NCBI GenBank assembly: GCA_030019105.1
Contig: JASEGY010000212.1
Span: 1-6,443, forward strand
DNA from: a bacterium
Lineage (GTDB): Bacteria; UBA9089; JASEGY01
Reading direction: 5' to 3'
DNA length: 6,443 nt
The notes below the pieces were generated by a model, which was not told where the DNA came from, searched no databases, and saw only the letters and a list, made by a program, of their open reading frames with translations. This document shows, piece after piece, positions 1 through 4,684 of this stretch. Within the stretch, counting starts at the first letter, position 1; every line of letters begins with the position of its first letter. The translations under genes were made by a program, and so were the position numbers.

Positions 1-205
1 CCTCTAAACCTGACAACCTGAACGGGTTCTACCATAACTTTTGAAGAGGATACGACAATGCCCTTTTTCTTAAGCACTACAATTGATAGCCAACCCCAAA
101 ATCTTTTTCTTAAGCACTATACAACTTACAACTTACAACAGATACCCATTAAATTTGAAGAGAATACGATGTTGCAGGATAATACCCTAATATCCTATTG
201 TGCGG
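1..205. repeat. Gene-free left edge with short direct repeats
   Basis: No convincing gene is seen here. Two direct-repeat pairs are visible. TTGAAGAGGATACGA at 41-55 recurs as TTGAAGAGAATACGA at 155-169 (14 of 15). CTTTTTCTTAAGCACTA at 63-79 recurs exactly at 103-119. Both copies of the first repeat lie a few bases before an ATG (58 and 169) and look like weak ribosome-binding sites. The reading frames that follow have no recognisable protein character, and the longer one runs antisense across the ssb tail. Confidence 0.5.
121..141. repeat. Heptamer tandem repeat (ACAACTT)
   Basis: ACAACTT occurs twice in perfect tandem at 121-134, followed by a partial third unit ACAACAG at 135-141. It is one of several 7-bp-period arrays in the intergenic parts of this window, each with a different unit. 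Confidence 0.7.
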
Positions 206-208
206 GCA

Positions 209-239
209 GAAACCAGGTTTCTCCAGGAAACCTGGTTTC
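209..239. repeat. Nested palindrome (GAAACCAGGTTTC type), copy 1
   Basis: Two near-identical palindromes lie side by side: GAAACCAGGTTTC, then a short spacer, then GAAACCTGGTTTC. Each folds on itself, and the two also pair with each other. A longer and more perfect copy lies at 5833-5867. This copy sits about 50 bp past the ssb stop codon, so it could end ssb transcription. There is no T-run after it in that direction, so a dispersed repeat is the safer call. Confidence 0.7.
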
Positions 240-285
240 CGGATGCACAGACTACCGGACTGGTGCGGCTGAAGATGGGGCAGAA

Positions 286-387
286 TCAGAAGGGAACGTC
301 ATCTGCTTCCGGATGTGGTGGAGTCAGATCTTCCGGAGCCATAGCAGTTGTGCCCGGATTCTCTCTGGGCGGAGCAGACTCTGCTCT
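286..387 (-). pseudogene. ssb: Detached 3' end of ssb (acidic C-terminal tail)
   Basis: On the minus strand this stretch reads, in one open frame, a Pro-rich linker (RAESAPPRENPG...) ending PEADDVPF and a TGA stop at 286-288. An acidic linker finishing in D-D-[IV]-P-F is the hallmark C-terminal tip of bacterial SSB, the part that recruits replication and repair proteins. It has no start codon or ribosome-binding site of its own. It is separated from the OB-fold part of ssb by the element at 388-537. Deleting the element plus one 7-bp duplication joins the two parts in frame (...GDTEIRAESAPP...) and gives a 154-residue SSB, within the usual range. In its present state this part is probably not translated. 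Confidence 0.88.
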
Positions 388-537
388 CTGGTCAGTAGCA
401 AGTTCTCCATAAGTGCTTGATTTTTCGACACTTAAGTTTTTCGCAGTTCAGACGCAATCGCGTAGAGAAAAGGCTTTAGTTTCAACAACTTACAGAGTAT
501 TCATTCTGGGAAAAGCTGAGAACTTACTGCTGTCCAG
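388..537. mobile_element. 150-bp inverted-repeat element (MITE-like) inserted in ssb
   Basis: The ends are 20-bp inverted repeats: CTGGTCAGTAGCAAGTTCTC at 388-407, and the reverse complement of CTGGACAGCAGTAAGTTCTC at 518-537 (17 of 20 identical). The heptamer CTGCTCT flanks it perfectly on both sides (381-387 and 538-544), as expected of a target-site duplication. The element has no room for a transposase, and no significant open frame is seen inside it. It interrupts ssb within the linker codons and supplies an in-frame TAA after Gln-Gln. The ends are unrelated to those of family A elsewhere in the window, so this is a second element family, presumably mobilised in trans by an insertion sequence not present here. 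Confidence 0.87.
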
Positions 538-907
538 CTGCTCTGATCTCTGTGTCTCCCCGGCTGCCCAGGAATTGAACAGAATTGGCTCTTACTTCGT
601 ATCCTGCTCGTGGAGTACCGTCATTAGCGGTCCAAATTCGGGGGCCGCCCGTTTGCGGGTCAGATTGCAAACGACCCTCCACCAGAACCTGTTTCCCCTT
701 ACTCAGGTATTGGTTGCAGGGTTCGGCCTGCTTGCCGAAGACCGATACCTTGAACCAGGTTGTCTCCTTACGCCGTTCCCCTGTCCGAGCATCATTCCAC
801 TGCCGGCCGGCAGCAACAGAGAAGTGGGTGACAGCATCACCGCTGGGCAGATAGCGCATCTCCGGGTCACCGCCCAGATTGCCCGCAATAATAATTTGCT
901 GATACAT
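524..907 (-). CDS. ssb: Single-stranded DNA-binding protein, truncated (OB fold only)
   Basis: This encodes a 127-residue protein that binds and protects single-stranded DNA during replication, repair and recombination. The whole OB fold is present: the N-terminal strand with GNLGGDPEMRYLPSGDAV (residues 9-26), TTWFKVSVFGKQAE (49-62), GKQVLVEGRLQ (71-81) and YEVRANSVQFLG (103-114). The ATG at 905-907 follows a good ribosome-binding site. The reading frame ends at a TAA supplied by the element at 388-537, so the last residues (AAGQQ) are partly element-derived. The linker and the DDVPF tip lie downstream but are out of reach. The expected product should still bind DNA and tetramerise but lack partner recruitment. 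In Escherichia coli the tip is essential, so either a second ssb exists elsewhere or the population carries an intact allele. Family assignment is very secure. Confidence 0.93.
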   Translation of the reverse strand: MYQQIIIAGNLGGDPEMRYLPSGDAVTHFSVAAGRQWNDARTGERRKETTWFKVSVFGKQAEPCNQYLSKGKQVLVEGRLQSDPQTGGPRIWTANDGTPRAGYEVRANSVQFLGSRGDTEIRAAGQQ

Positions 908-914
908 AGTTCTT

Positions 915-926
915 CTCTCCTTTCTT
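915..926 (-). promoter_or_regulatory. Ribosome-binding site of ssb
   Basis: On the minus strand this reads AAGAAAGGAGAG, with AGGAG about nine bases before the ATG at 905-907. It fixes the ssb start. Confidence 0.8.
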
Positions 927-1017
927 AAAGATGAATGGTAAGCATTCAGCCGTCAGGTGTCAGAAGTGGCTTCTCCGCGATTTATTGAGAGGATACGTTT
1001 CGGCCACTTAGATGTAG

Positions 1018-1034
1018 GGTGGGCTTTGCCCACC
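1018..1034. repeat. Short GC hairpin (GGTGGGC-TTT-GCCCACC)
   Basis: A perfect 7-bp stem with a 3-base loop. It lies upstream of ssb, in a stretch (about 940-1257) with no believable gene. Two overlapping frames there (982-1188 minus and 1019-1243 plus) have neither ribosome-binding site nor recognisable content. Nearby, GTCCCC and GGGGAC (about 1133-1165) form another inverted pair with a long loop. No tract follows the hairpin, so a terminator role is not supported. Confidence 0.6.
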
Positions 1035-1220
1035 GATTCTTATCTGCCGCCAATATTTTTAAGGTGATGCCTACCCCTTTACCCCAGAGTTTACCAAATT
1101 TTGGCAGTCTTGTCAAGAAAATCTCACTTTGTCCCCGGTTTTCCCATTTTAACTTCTTTGGGGACGTGGAAAAAAATAATATACCCAAATTGCAGCTGCT
1201 CAGCCGTGCAAAAAGAGGAA

Positions 1221-1256
1221 CACAGATTTCACAGATTATATAGATTTCACAGATTG
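1221..1256. repeat. 9-bp tandem repeat, four units
   Basis: Four consecutive nonamers, CACAGATTT, CACAGATTA, TATAGATTT and CACAGATTG, fill 1221-1256 exactly. The array ends one base before the inverted-repeat element at 1258. Confidence 0.75.
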
Positions 1257-1257
1257 T

Positions 1258-1395
1258 CTTGGTGGCCTACTTGAGTTGAACAGCCGTGTGATCTCTATTA
1301 GAATTAGAGAAGTTGGTCTCTACCAGTCCTACCGAGATAAGTCCATACGCTTATTCGCTTAAGCTTAGTTATTTCAACTCAAGTAGGCCACCAAG
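1258..1395. mobile_element. 138-bp element with perfect 23-bp inverted ends
   Basis: Positions 1258-1280 and 1373-1395 are exact reverse complements over 23 bases, starting CTTGGTGGCCTACTTGAG. The interior holds a smaller inverted pair (TCTCTA...TAGAGA around 1293-1311) and no open frame of note. No target duplication is visible at either edge. The ends match neither family A nor the ssb element, making a third repeat type. It stops nine bases before the -35 box at 1405. It could be a non-autonomous transposable element or a transcribed long hairpin; the identity of the arms suggests a recent origin or selection on pairing. Confidence 0.75.
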
Positions 1396-1404
1396 GAATA
1401 ATTA

Positions 1405-1432
1405 TTGACATTTTAATTAAATGTTGTATACT
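1405..1432 (+). promoter_or_regulatory. Sigma-70-type promoter for the metal-uptake cluster
   Basis: TTGACA at 1405-1410, a 16-base AT-rich spacer and TATACT at 1427-1432. This is close to consensus and is the best promoter in the window. Transcription would begin near 1439 and run into the DUF2946-like gene and the barrel and znu genes. Two perfect palindromes, AATAATTATT (1397-1406) and TTTAATTAAA (1412-1421), overlap the -35 box and spacer. They are possible operator sites, for example for a Zur/Fur-type repressor, although neither matches a Zur box I can recall. Confidence 0.72.
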
Positions 1433-1500
1433 AAATATTGTTAGACGTCATGCCTGAATCTGAATACGTGCGCCACGACGACAAGGCAATGGAAGTTAAG

Positions 1501-1662
1501 ATGAAAGCGGCCTTGATCATCGTTTGGGCCACGGCGAGAAATTCAGACATATGCAATGTAGCGGCAGGGCTTGTCCCTGCCTAATAGCGACCACAAGGGT
1601 CGCAGCTACACCTCTTCGCTCTGCGGTAAAATGGCCGAAACGATAATCAAGGCCATGAAAGC
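1501..1662. mobile_element. Family A element, copy 1 (1509-1654) with 8-bp target duplication
   Basis: The element proper is 146 bp. Its 22-bp ends at 1509-1530 and 1633-1654 are inverted repeats (20 of 22), carrying ATCGTTTGGGCC at the inner side of the left arm. ATGAAAGC at 1501-1508 and 1655-1662 is a perfect flanking duplication. The core (1558-1609) folds as an outer stem GTAGC/GCTAC enclosing two hairpins: GGCAGGG/CCCTGCC (1563-1569 with 1575-1581) and GCGACC/GGTCGC (1587-1592 with 1598-1603). It sits between the promoter and the DUF2946-like gene, so the transcript should carry it as a folded leader. Related copies lie at 2062, 4545 and 5692. Confidence 0.87.
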
Positions 1663-1672
1663 AAAGGTAATA

Positions 1673-2011
1673 ATGAGACAGGGGAAATCTTCTTTTAAAG
1701 CAGTAGGTTATTTATGCCTGCTTTCTTTATTTATCGTATGTCTTGAAAGCGTCCATCATACCTGTGGCGAGCATTATTCTCATTTGTGCTACTCTGATTC
1801 CTCTGATAATGAGGGAGAGCCAGAGCATTCCTGTCCTGGGTGCTGGTGGGGTCAAAACGGCCAGGCAATCGCTGCTCTTATTCTGGATTCTACCCCTACC
1901 TTCTTCCCAAGTTTAGCTTTTTCCCTACCATGCCGGTTTTTCCCCAGCCAACCTATTAAGTTACCATCAGCCCGCGGCCCTCCTCCCCAGGACCAATCAA
2001 CTCAAGCTTAA
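1673..2011 (+). CDS. Small secreted Cys/His-rich protein, DUF2946-like
   Basis: The predicted product is 112 residues. It has a basic start (MRQGKSSFK), a hydrophobic segment (residues 10-24, AVGYLCLLSLFIVCL) typical of a signal peptide or membrane anchor, then a metal-ligand-like cluster: H28, H29, C31, H34, H37, C39 and, after an acidic stretch, H52, C54, C57. A second hydrophobic stretch (about 65-90) and a late ARGPP motif (100-104) follow. The short length, the CPxC-like motif and the late R-x-P-P resemble the DUF2946 family, but that link is from memory. The ATG at 1673 is preferred for AAAGG five bases upstream; the ATG at 1655, a copy made by target duplication, is in frame and possible. 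Its place at the head of a zinc-uptake cluster suggests a periplasmic metal-binding or sensing role, which is inference. Confidence 0.62.
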   Translation: MRQGKSSFKAVGYLCLLSLFIVCLESVHHTCGEHYSHLCYSDSSDNEGEPEHSCPGCWWGQNGQAIAALILDSTPTFFPSLAFSLPCRFFPSQPIKLPSARGPPPQDQSTQA

Positions 2012-2023
2012 CGAAACCTAATA

Positions 2024-2053
2024 TTTAGGGCAGGACAACTGTGCCTGCCTAAA
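2024..2053 (+). terminator. Hairpin after the DUF2946-like gene
   Basis: TTTAGGGCAGG (2024-2034) pairs with CCTGCCTAAA (2044-2053) with one bulged base, starting 12 bases after the stop codon. The following bases are AG-rich rather than T-rich, so it may be an RNA-stabilising hairpin or a dispersed palindrome instead. Similar words (GGCAGGGCTTGTCCCTGCC) occur inside family A copy 1. Confidence 0.4.
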
Positions 2054-2216
2054 GAAACAGAGGCCTTGATCATCGTTTCGGCCAGTTGGGATAGAGTCCA
2101 CTGTCCACCCAGTCCATACTGTCTACAGAGTCCACAGTCCACAGTAAGGTAGCGCGCAGGCTATTAATCGTCGGCCGTCTTAAAATGGCCGAAAGGATGA
2201 CCATCGCTGAAGCAGA
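2054..2216. mobile_element. Family A element, copy 2 (2062-2208) with near-perfect 8-bp duplication
   Basis: The element is 147 bp, almost the length of copy 1. Its left end (2062-2083) differs from that of copy 1 at one base of 22. The right end (2187-2208) begins GGCCGAAA and decays toward the tip (17 of 22 paired). GAAACAGA (2054-2061) and GAAGCAGA (2209-2216) flank it, 7 of 8 identical. The interior is rich in GTCCACA-type heptamers (about 2094-2146), including ATAGAGTCCACTGTCCAC, a motif shared with copy 3. Next to the right arm, TAAAATGGCCGAAA is shared with copy 1. It separates the DUF2946-like gene from the barrel-protein gene. Confidence 0.82.
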
Positions 2217-2218
2217 GA

Positions 2219-2284
2219 AGGCTCTCGGATAGAAAAGAGTTGTAATTCCAATAGATATGATGAGCGATTTTATCCGAGAAGCCT
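2219..2284 (+). promoter_or_regulatory. Inverted repeat upstream of the barrel-protein gene
   Basis: AGGCTCTCGGATA (2219-2231) pairs with TATCCGAGAAGCCT (2271-2284) with a single bulge, around a 39-base AT-rich loop. It ends 13 bases before the ribosome-binding site of the next gene. It could be a leader structure controlling translation, or a decayed element. No known riboswitch is recognised. Confidence 0.45.
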
Positions 2285-2297
2285 CAATAAAATAATC

Positions 2298-2302
2298 GGA
2301 GG
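2298..2302 (+). promoter_or_regulatory. Ribosome-binding site deciding the GTG start at 2311
   Basis: GGAGG lies eight bases before GTG 2311. A GTG at 2302 is in frame but overlaps this site, so 2311 is the better start. Confidence 0.8.
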
Positions 2303-2310
2303 TGTCAAAA

Positions 2311-3492
2311 GTGAAAAAACTACTAAGGGGATTTCTGTGCCTTTTTATGCTCTACGGAGGAGATGTGTTTGCTGAGGAGAGCGAGGATGTAATGACCACG
2401 CCTGCCGCCCCACAGGGGATGCGCGGCGCTCCCCTTAATCTACCGGATATCAGCGTTATCGGTGATATTGCTGGCAAGGTAACCGACAACAAAGAAGACG
2501 AAGACCGCAACAGCGTCCACATTAGAGAGATAGAGCTTGCCTTGCAAGGGTTTTTATACCCCCGGATGCGGGCGGATGTCTTTCTGGCTATGCATCGACA
2601 TGGAGACCATGTGGAGGCGGAGATTTGTGAAGCCTACGTCAGTTTTTTGCAGGTCCTTGGAGATTTAAGCCTCCAGGTTGGTAAGCCGCATATTAACTTT
2701 GGGAAGATAAACAAGATTCATCAGCATCACAGGCCATATATTGACCAGCCGCAGGTTATTACCAATTTCTTCGGCGCTCATGGCCTGGTAGGAGAAGGGG
2801 GCAACTTGAGCTATCTCTTACCCTTGCCTTTTTTCGCTCAGCTTGATGTTGGGGCCTGGCGAATAGAAGGCCATCACCACCATCACGAGGAAGAAGAAGA
2901 GCCTGAAACGGCCCGGGTCGTCGATGTAAATGGTGATACCGTAACCGTAGCTGTTCAGAAGGAGCACGAGCACGAACATAAAGAATTCGGGCTAAGAGAT
3001 GAGGTCTATACCACCAGGTTGTGGCTCTCTTTCCCACTCACAGATGAGTCTGAGTTGGAAGTAGGAATGAGTGGTGCAAAAGGAAGAGGCGCCCATTACC
3101 AGGAGCATCTGGATAATGCCAGGGTTTATGGGGTGGATGTGACTTACAAGCTCTGGCCTTCTGCCCACAGCCGTTTAATCTTCCAGAGCGAATGGCTGCA
3201 TCTGGAAAGGGAAATCCCTCCCGGCACTTTAAAAAGGGATGGCTTCTACACCTTGCTCAATTACAAGTTCGATAAATACTGGGATGTGGGGTTAAGATAT
3301 GATTATGCCGAGAGCGCCTGGCCACCGCTTGATGAGGCCGGGGATGAATCCTCGACGTCTTTTATCATCACCCGAAGCCTGACCGAAACGACTGCACTCA
3401 GAGCCCAGTACAAGCACAATAGCGATTCAGAGAATGAGGTTTATCTCCAGATCGCTTTTGGCATAGGGCCGCACAGCCATCCGCTGGAGTAA
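2311..3492 (+). CDS. Outer-membrane beta-barrel protein with His-rich loop, putative zinc-linked porin
   Basis: A 393-residue exported protein. Residues 1-21 form a signal peptide (MKKLLRG, a hydrophobic core, then VFA before EES). The mature part has alternating hydrophobic and polar strands with many aromatic residues, as in porin-type barrels: an N-terminal ISVIGDIAGKV, then IREIELALQGFLYPRMRADVF, and C-terminal strands such as WDVGLRYDYAE and EVYLQIAFGIG. A probable external loop carries five His followed by five Glu (188-197), then EHEHEHKE (218-225). Other His groups lie at 95-100 and 117-120, and the protein ends PHSHPLE. These are likely metal-binding patches. The gene lies 57 bp before znuA in the same direction, which fits an outer-membrane entry route for zinc or a related metal. 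The barrel fold is well supported; the substrate is inferred from His content and neighbours. The last residue is Glu rather than the usual aromatic. Confidence 0.78.
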   Translation: MKKLLRGFLCLFMLYGGDVFAEESEDVMTTPAAPQGMRGAPLNLPDISVIGDIAGKVTDNKEDEDRNSVHIREIELALQGFLYPRMRADVFLAMHRHGDHVEAEICEAYVSFLQVLGDLSLQVGKPHINFGKINKIHQHHRPYIDQPQVITNFFGAHGLVGEGGNLSYLLPLPFFAQLDVGAWRIEGHHHHHEEEEEPETARVVDVNGDTVTVAVQKEHEHEHKEFGLRDEVYTTRLWLSFPLTDESELEVGMSGAKGRGAHYQEHLDNARVYGVDVTYKLWPSAHSRLIFQSEWLHLEREIPPGTLKRDGFYTLLNYKFDKYWDVGLRYDYAESAWPPLDEAGDESSTSFIITRSLTETTALRAQYKHNSDSENEVYLQIAFGIGPHSHPLE

Positions 3493-3493
3493 T

Positions 3494-3535
3494 AGAAGAC
3501 AGAGGACAGATTAACTCTGACTTCTGACTTCTGAA
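3494..3535. repeat. Six-heptamer array after the barrel-protein gene
   Basis: Six 7-bp units in phase: AGAAGAC, AGAGGAC, AGATTAA, then CTCTGAC, TTCTGAC, TTCTGAA. The 42-bp array begins two bases after the stop codon and ends two bases before the ribosome-binding site AGGAGGTGG (3538-3546) of znuA, so it fills the intergenic space. Confidence 0.65.
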
Positions 3536-3549
3536 ATAGGAGGTGGAAA

Positions 3550-4473
3550 ATGAGCAGGATAAAAGTAAAACTCCTGTTGGTGCTTTGCGCTGCCTTTCTC
3601 TCGTTAGGCAGTTACACCTATGGGGCAGTCAAGATAAATGTGGTCACTACTACTACGGATTTAGCTGATCTGGCTAAGGCAGTTGGTGGTGACAGGGTCA
3701 AGGTCGTGAGTTTATCAAAGGGAAATCAAGACCCGCATTTTGTCGATCCAAAACCGAGTATGGTTATGAAGCTGAAAAAGGCCGATCTGCTGGTCAAGGT
3801 AGGTATGGACCTGGATATGTGGGCAGATGGCCTGATTGCGGCTGCCAGAAACTCAAAGATTATCTATGCTGCTAAAGGATATGTTGATACTTCCGTAGGC
3901 ATTGAGCGATTAGAAGTTCCCAAAGAGAAGATTGATGCCGGTATGGGGCATCTCCATATTCACGGCAATCCCCATTATCAAACTGACCCGGCAGCTGCCG
4001 GGCCAATGACCAAAAACATCCTTGATGGGCTTTGTCGAATATCTCCCAAAGATGGCGAATATTTTAAGCACAACCGGCAAGAATATCTCACCAGGCTTGA
4101 TGAAAAGATGGACACATGGACGGCGAAAATGGCTAAGTTTAAGGGGGCCAATATCGTCACCTATCACAACTCCTGGCCTTACTTTGCCAGGCGATTTGGG
4201 TTAAATGTGGTCGAACATATCGAACCTAAACCCGGCATCCCTCCATCTCCGGCTCATCTGGCTAAATTGATCAAGGTGATGAAGGAAAAGAAGGTAAAGG
4301 TGATCCTGGTAGAGCCTTACTTTCCTTTGAAGGCTTGCAGGATGGTGGCCAAAAAGACCGGGGCAAAGGTACTGATCTTTCCTCCATCAGTGGGCGGAAT
4401 AAAGGAAATCAAGACTTACCTGGAGTTGTTTGATTACAACATCAATCAGTTAGTTGAAGCTTTGTCAGAATAA
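3550..4473 (+). CDS. znuA: Zinc/manganese-type ABC transporter substrate-binding protein
   Basis: A 307-residue periplasmic (or lipid-free surface) metal-capture protein of the TroA/ZnuA cluster. A signal peptide spans about 1-25 (MSRIKVK, hydrophobic core, then YTYGA). The mature start VKINVVTTTTDLADLAKAVG is typical. Expected metal ligands are H63 (in DPHFVDPKPS), H142 (in GNPHYQTDP) and H206 (in TYHNSWPYF). The fourth ligand is usually an Asp after a hydrophobic strand near the C terminus; here that place reads LIFPPSVGG (275-283), without Asp, and E255 (in VEPYF) is the nearest conserved acidic residue. A short His-bearing loop GHLHIHGNPH (133-142) replaces the long His loop of enterobacterial ZnuA. 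AGGAGGTGG at 3538-3546 supports the ATG. It passes metal to the permease at 4685. The symbol is by family; zinc over manganese is likely but not proven. Confidence 0.9.
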   Translation: MSRIKVKLLLVLCAAFLSLGSYTYGAVKINVVTTTTDLADLAKAVGGDRVKVVSLSKGNQDPHFVDPKPSMVMKLKKADLLVKVGMDLDMWADGLIAAARNSKIIYAAKGYVDTSVGIERLEVPKEKIDAGMGHLHIHGNPHYQTDPAAAGPMTKNILDGLCRISPKDGEYFKHNRQEYLTRLDEKMDTWTAKMAKFKGANIVTYHNSWPYFARRFGLNVVEHIEPKPGIPPSPAHLAKLIKVMKEKKVKVILVEPYFPLKACRMVAKKTGAKVLIFPPSVGGIKEIKTYLELFDYNINQLVEALSE

Positions 4474-4475
4474 GT

Positions 4476-4517
4476 GGGGACTGGGAACTGGGGACTGGGA
4501 ACTGGGGATTAGGGACT
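4476..4517. repeat. Six-heptamer array after znuA
   Basis: GGGGACT and GGGAACT alternate twice, followed by GGGGATT and AGGGACT, giving six units in 42 bp. The array starts two bases after the znuA stop codon, the same placement and length as the array after the barrel-protein gene but with an unrelated unit. Confidence 0.85.
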
Positions 4518-4544
4518 GTTGGTTATTTATCCAATCCCCAAACC

Positions 4545-4659
4545 GGTCTTGTTCATCGTTTGGGCTGCCAGGCCGGCTCGGCCCAGATAGAGTCTACAGT
4601 CCACACAGTCCATAGAAGGTAACTCGCCGTGGACCGTAGCTGAAACGATGAACAAGTCC
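4545..4659. mobile_element. Family A element, copy 3, between znuA and znuB
   Basis: A 115-bp copy. The ends at 4545-4566 and 4638-4659 are inverted repeats (19 of 22) containing TTCATCGTTTGGGCT. They align base for base with the ends of copies 1 and 2. CCCCAAACC (4536-4544) and CCCCAAATC (4660-4668) may be a 9-bp duplication with one mismatch. The interior has a hairpin GGCCGGCTCGGCC (about 4571-4583) and ATAGAGTCTACAGTCCAC, shared in altered form with copy 2. It ends 12 bases before the ribosome-binding site of the permease gene. Confidence 0.8.
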
Positions 4660-4684
4660 CCCCAAATCCTTGGAGGTGATCAAA

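Noticed and set aside
58..420. 120-codon plus-strand frame starting MPFFLSTTIDS
   Set aside because: Its second half is antisense to the ssb tail and its first half is made of direct repeats; no protein family is recognisable.
413..928. 171-codon open frame on the plus strand
   Set aside because: It lies antisense to ssb and across the inserted element; the minus strand has unmistakable SSB content, so this is a shadow.
985..1007. Fifth family A copy
   Set aside because: Only CGTTTCGGCC matches and no partner arm is found downstream.
982..1243. Two overlapping opposite-strand frames of 68 and 74 codons
   Set aside because: Neither has a ribosome-binding site or recognisable content; the region carries repeat hairpins.
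1450..1584. 44-codon leader peptide gene after the promoter
   Set aside because: No ribosome-binding site at ATG 1450 and the second half is family A element sequence; better explained as the pre-insertion start region of the DUF2946-like gene.
2197..2295. Short frame MTIAEAEKALG, stop, then 20 more codons, as a broken small gene
   Set aside because: The start falls inside the right end of family A copy 2 and the frame crosses its target duplication, so continuity is probably accidental.
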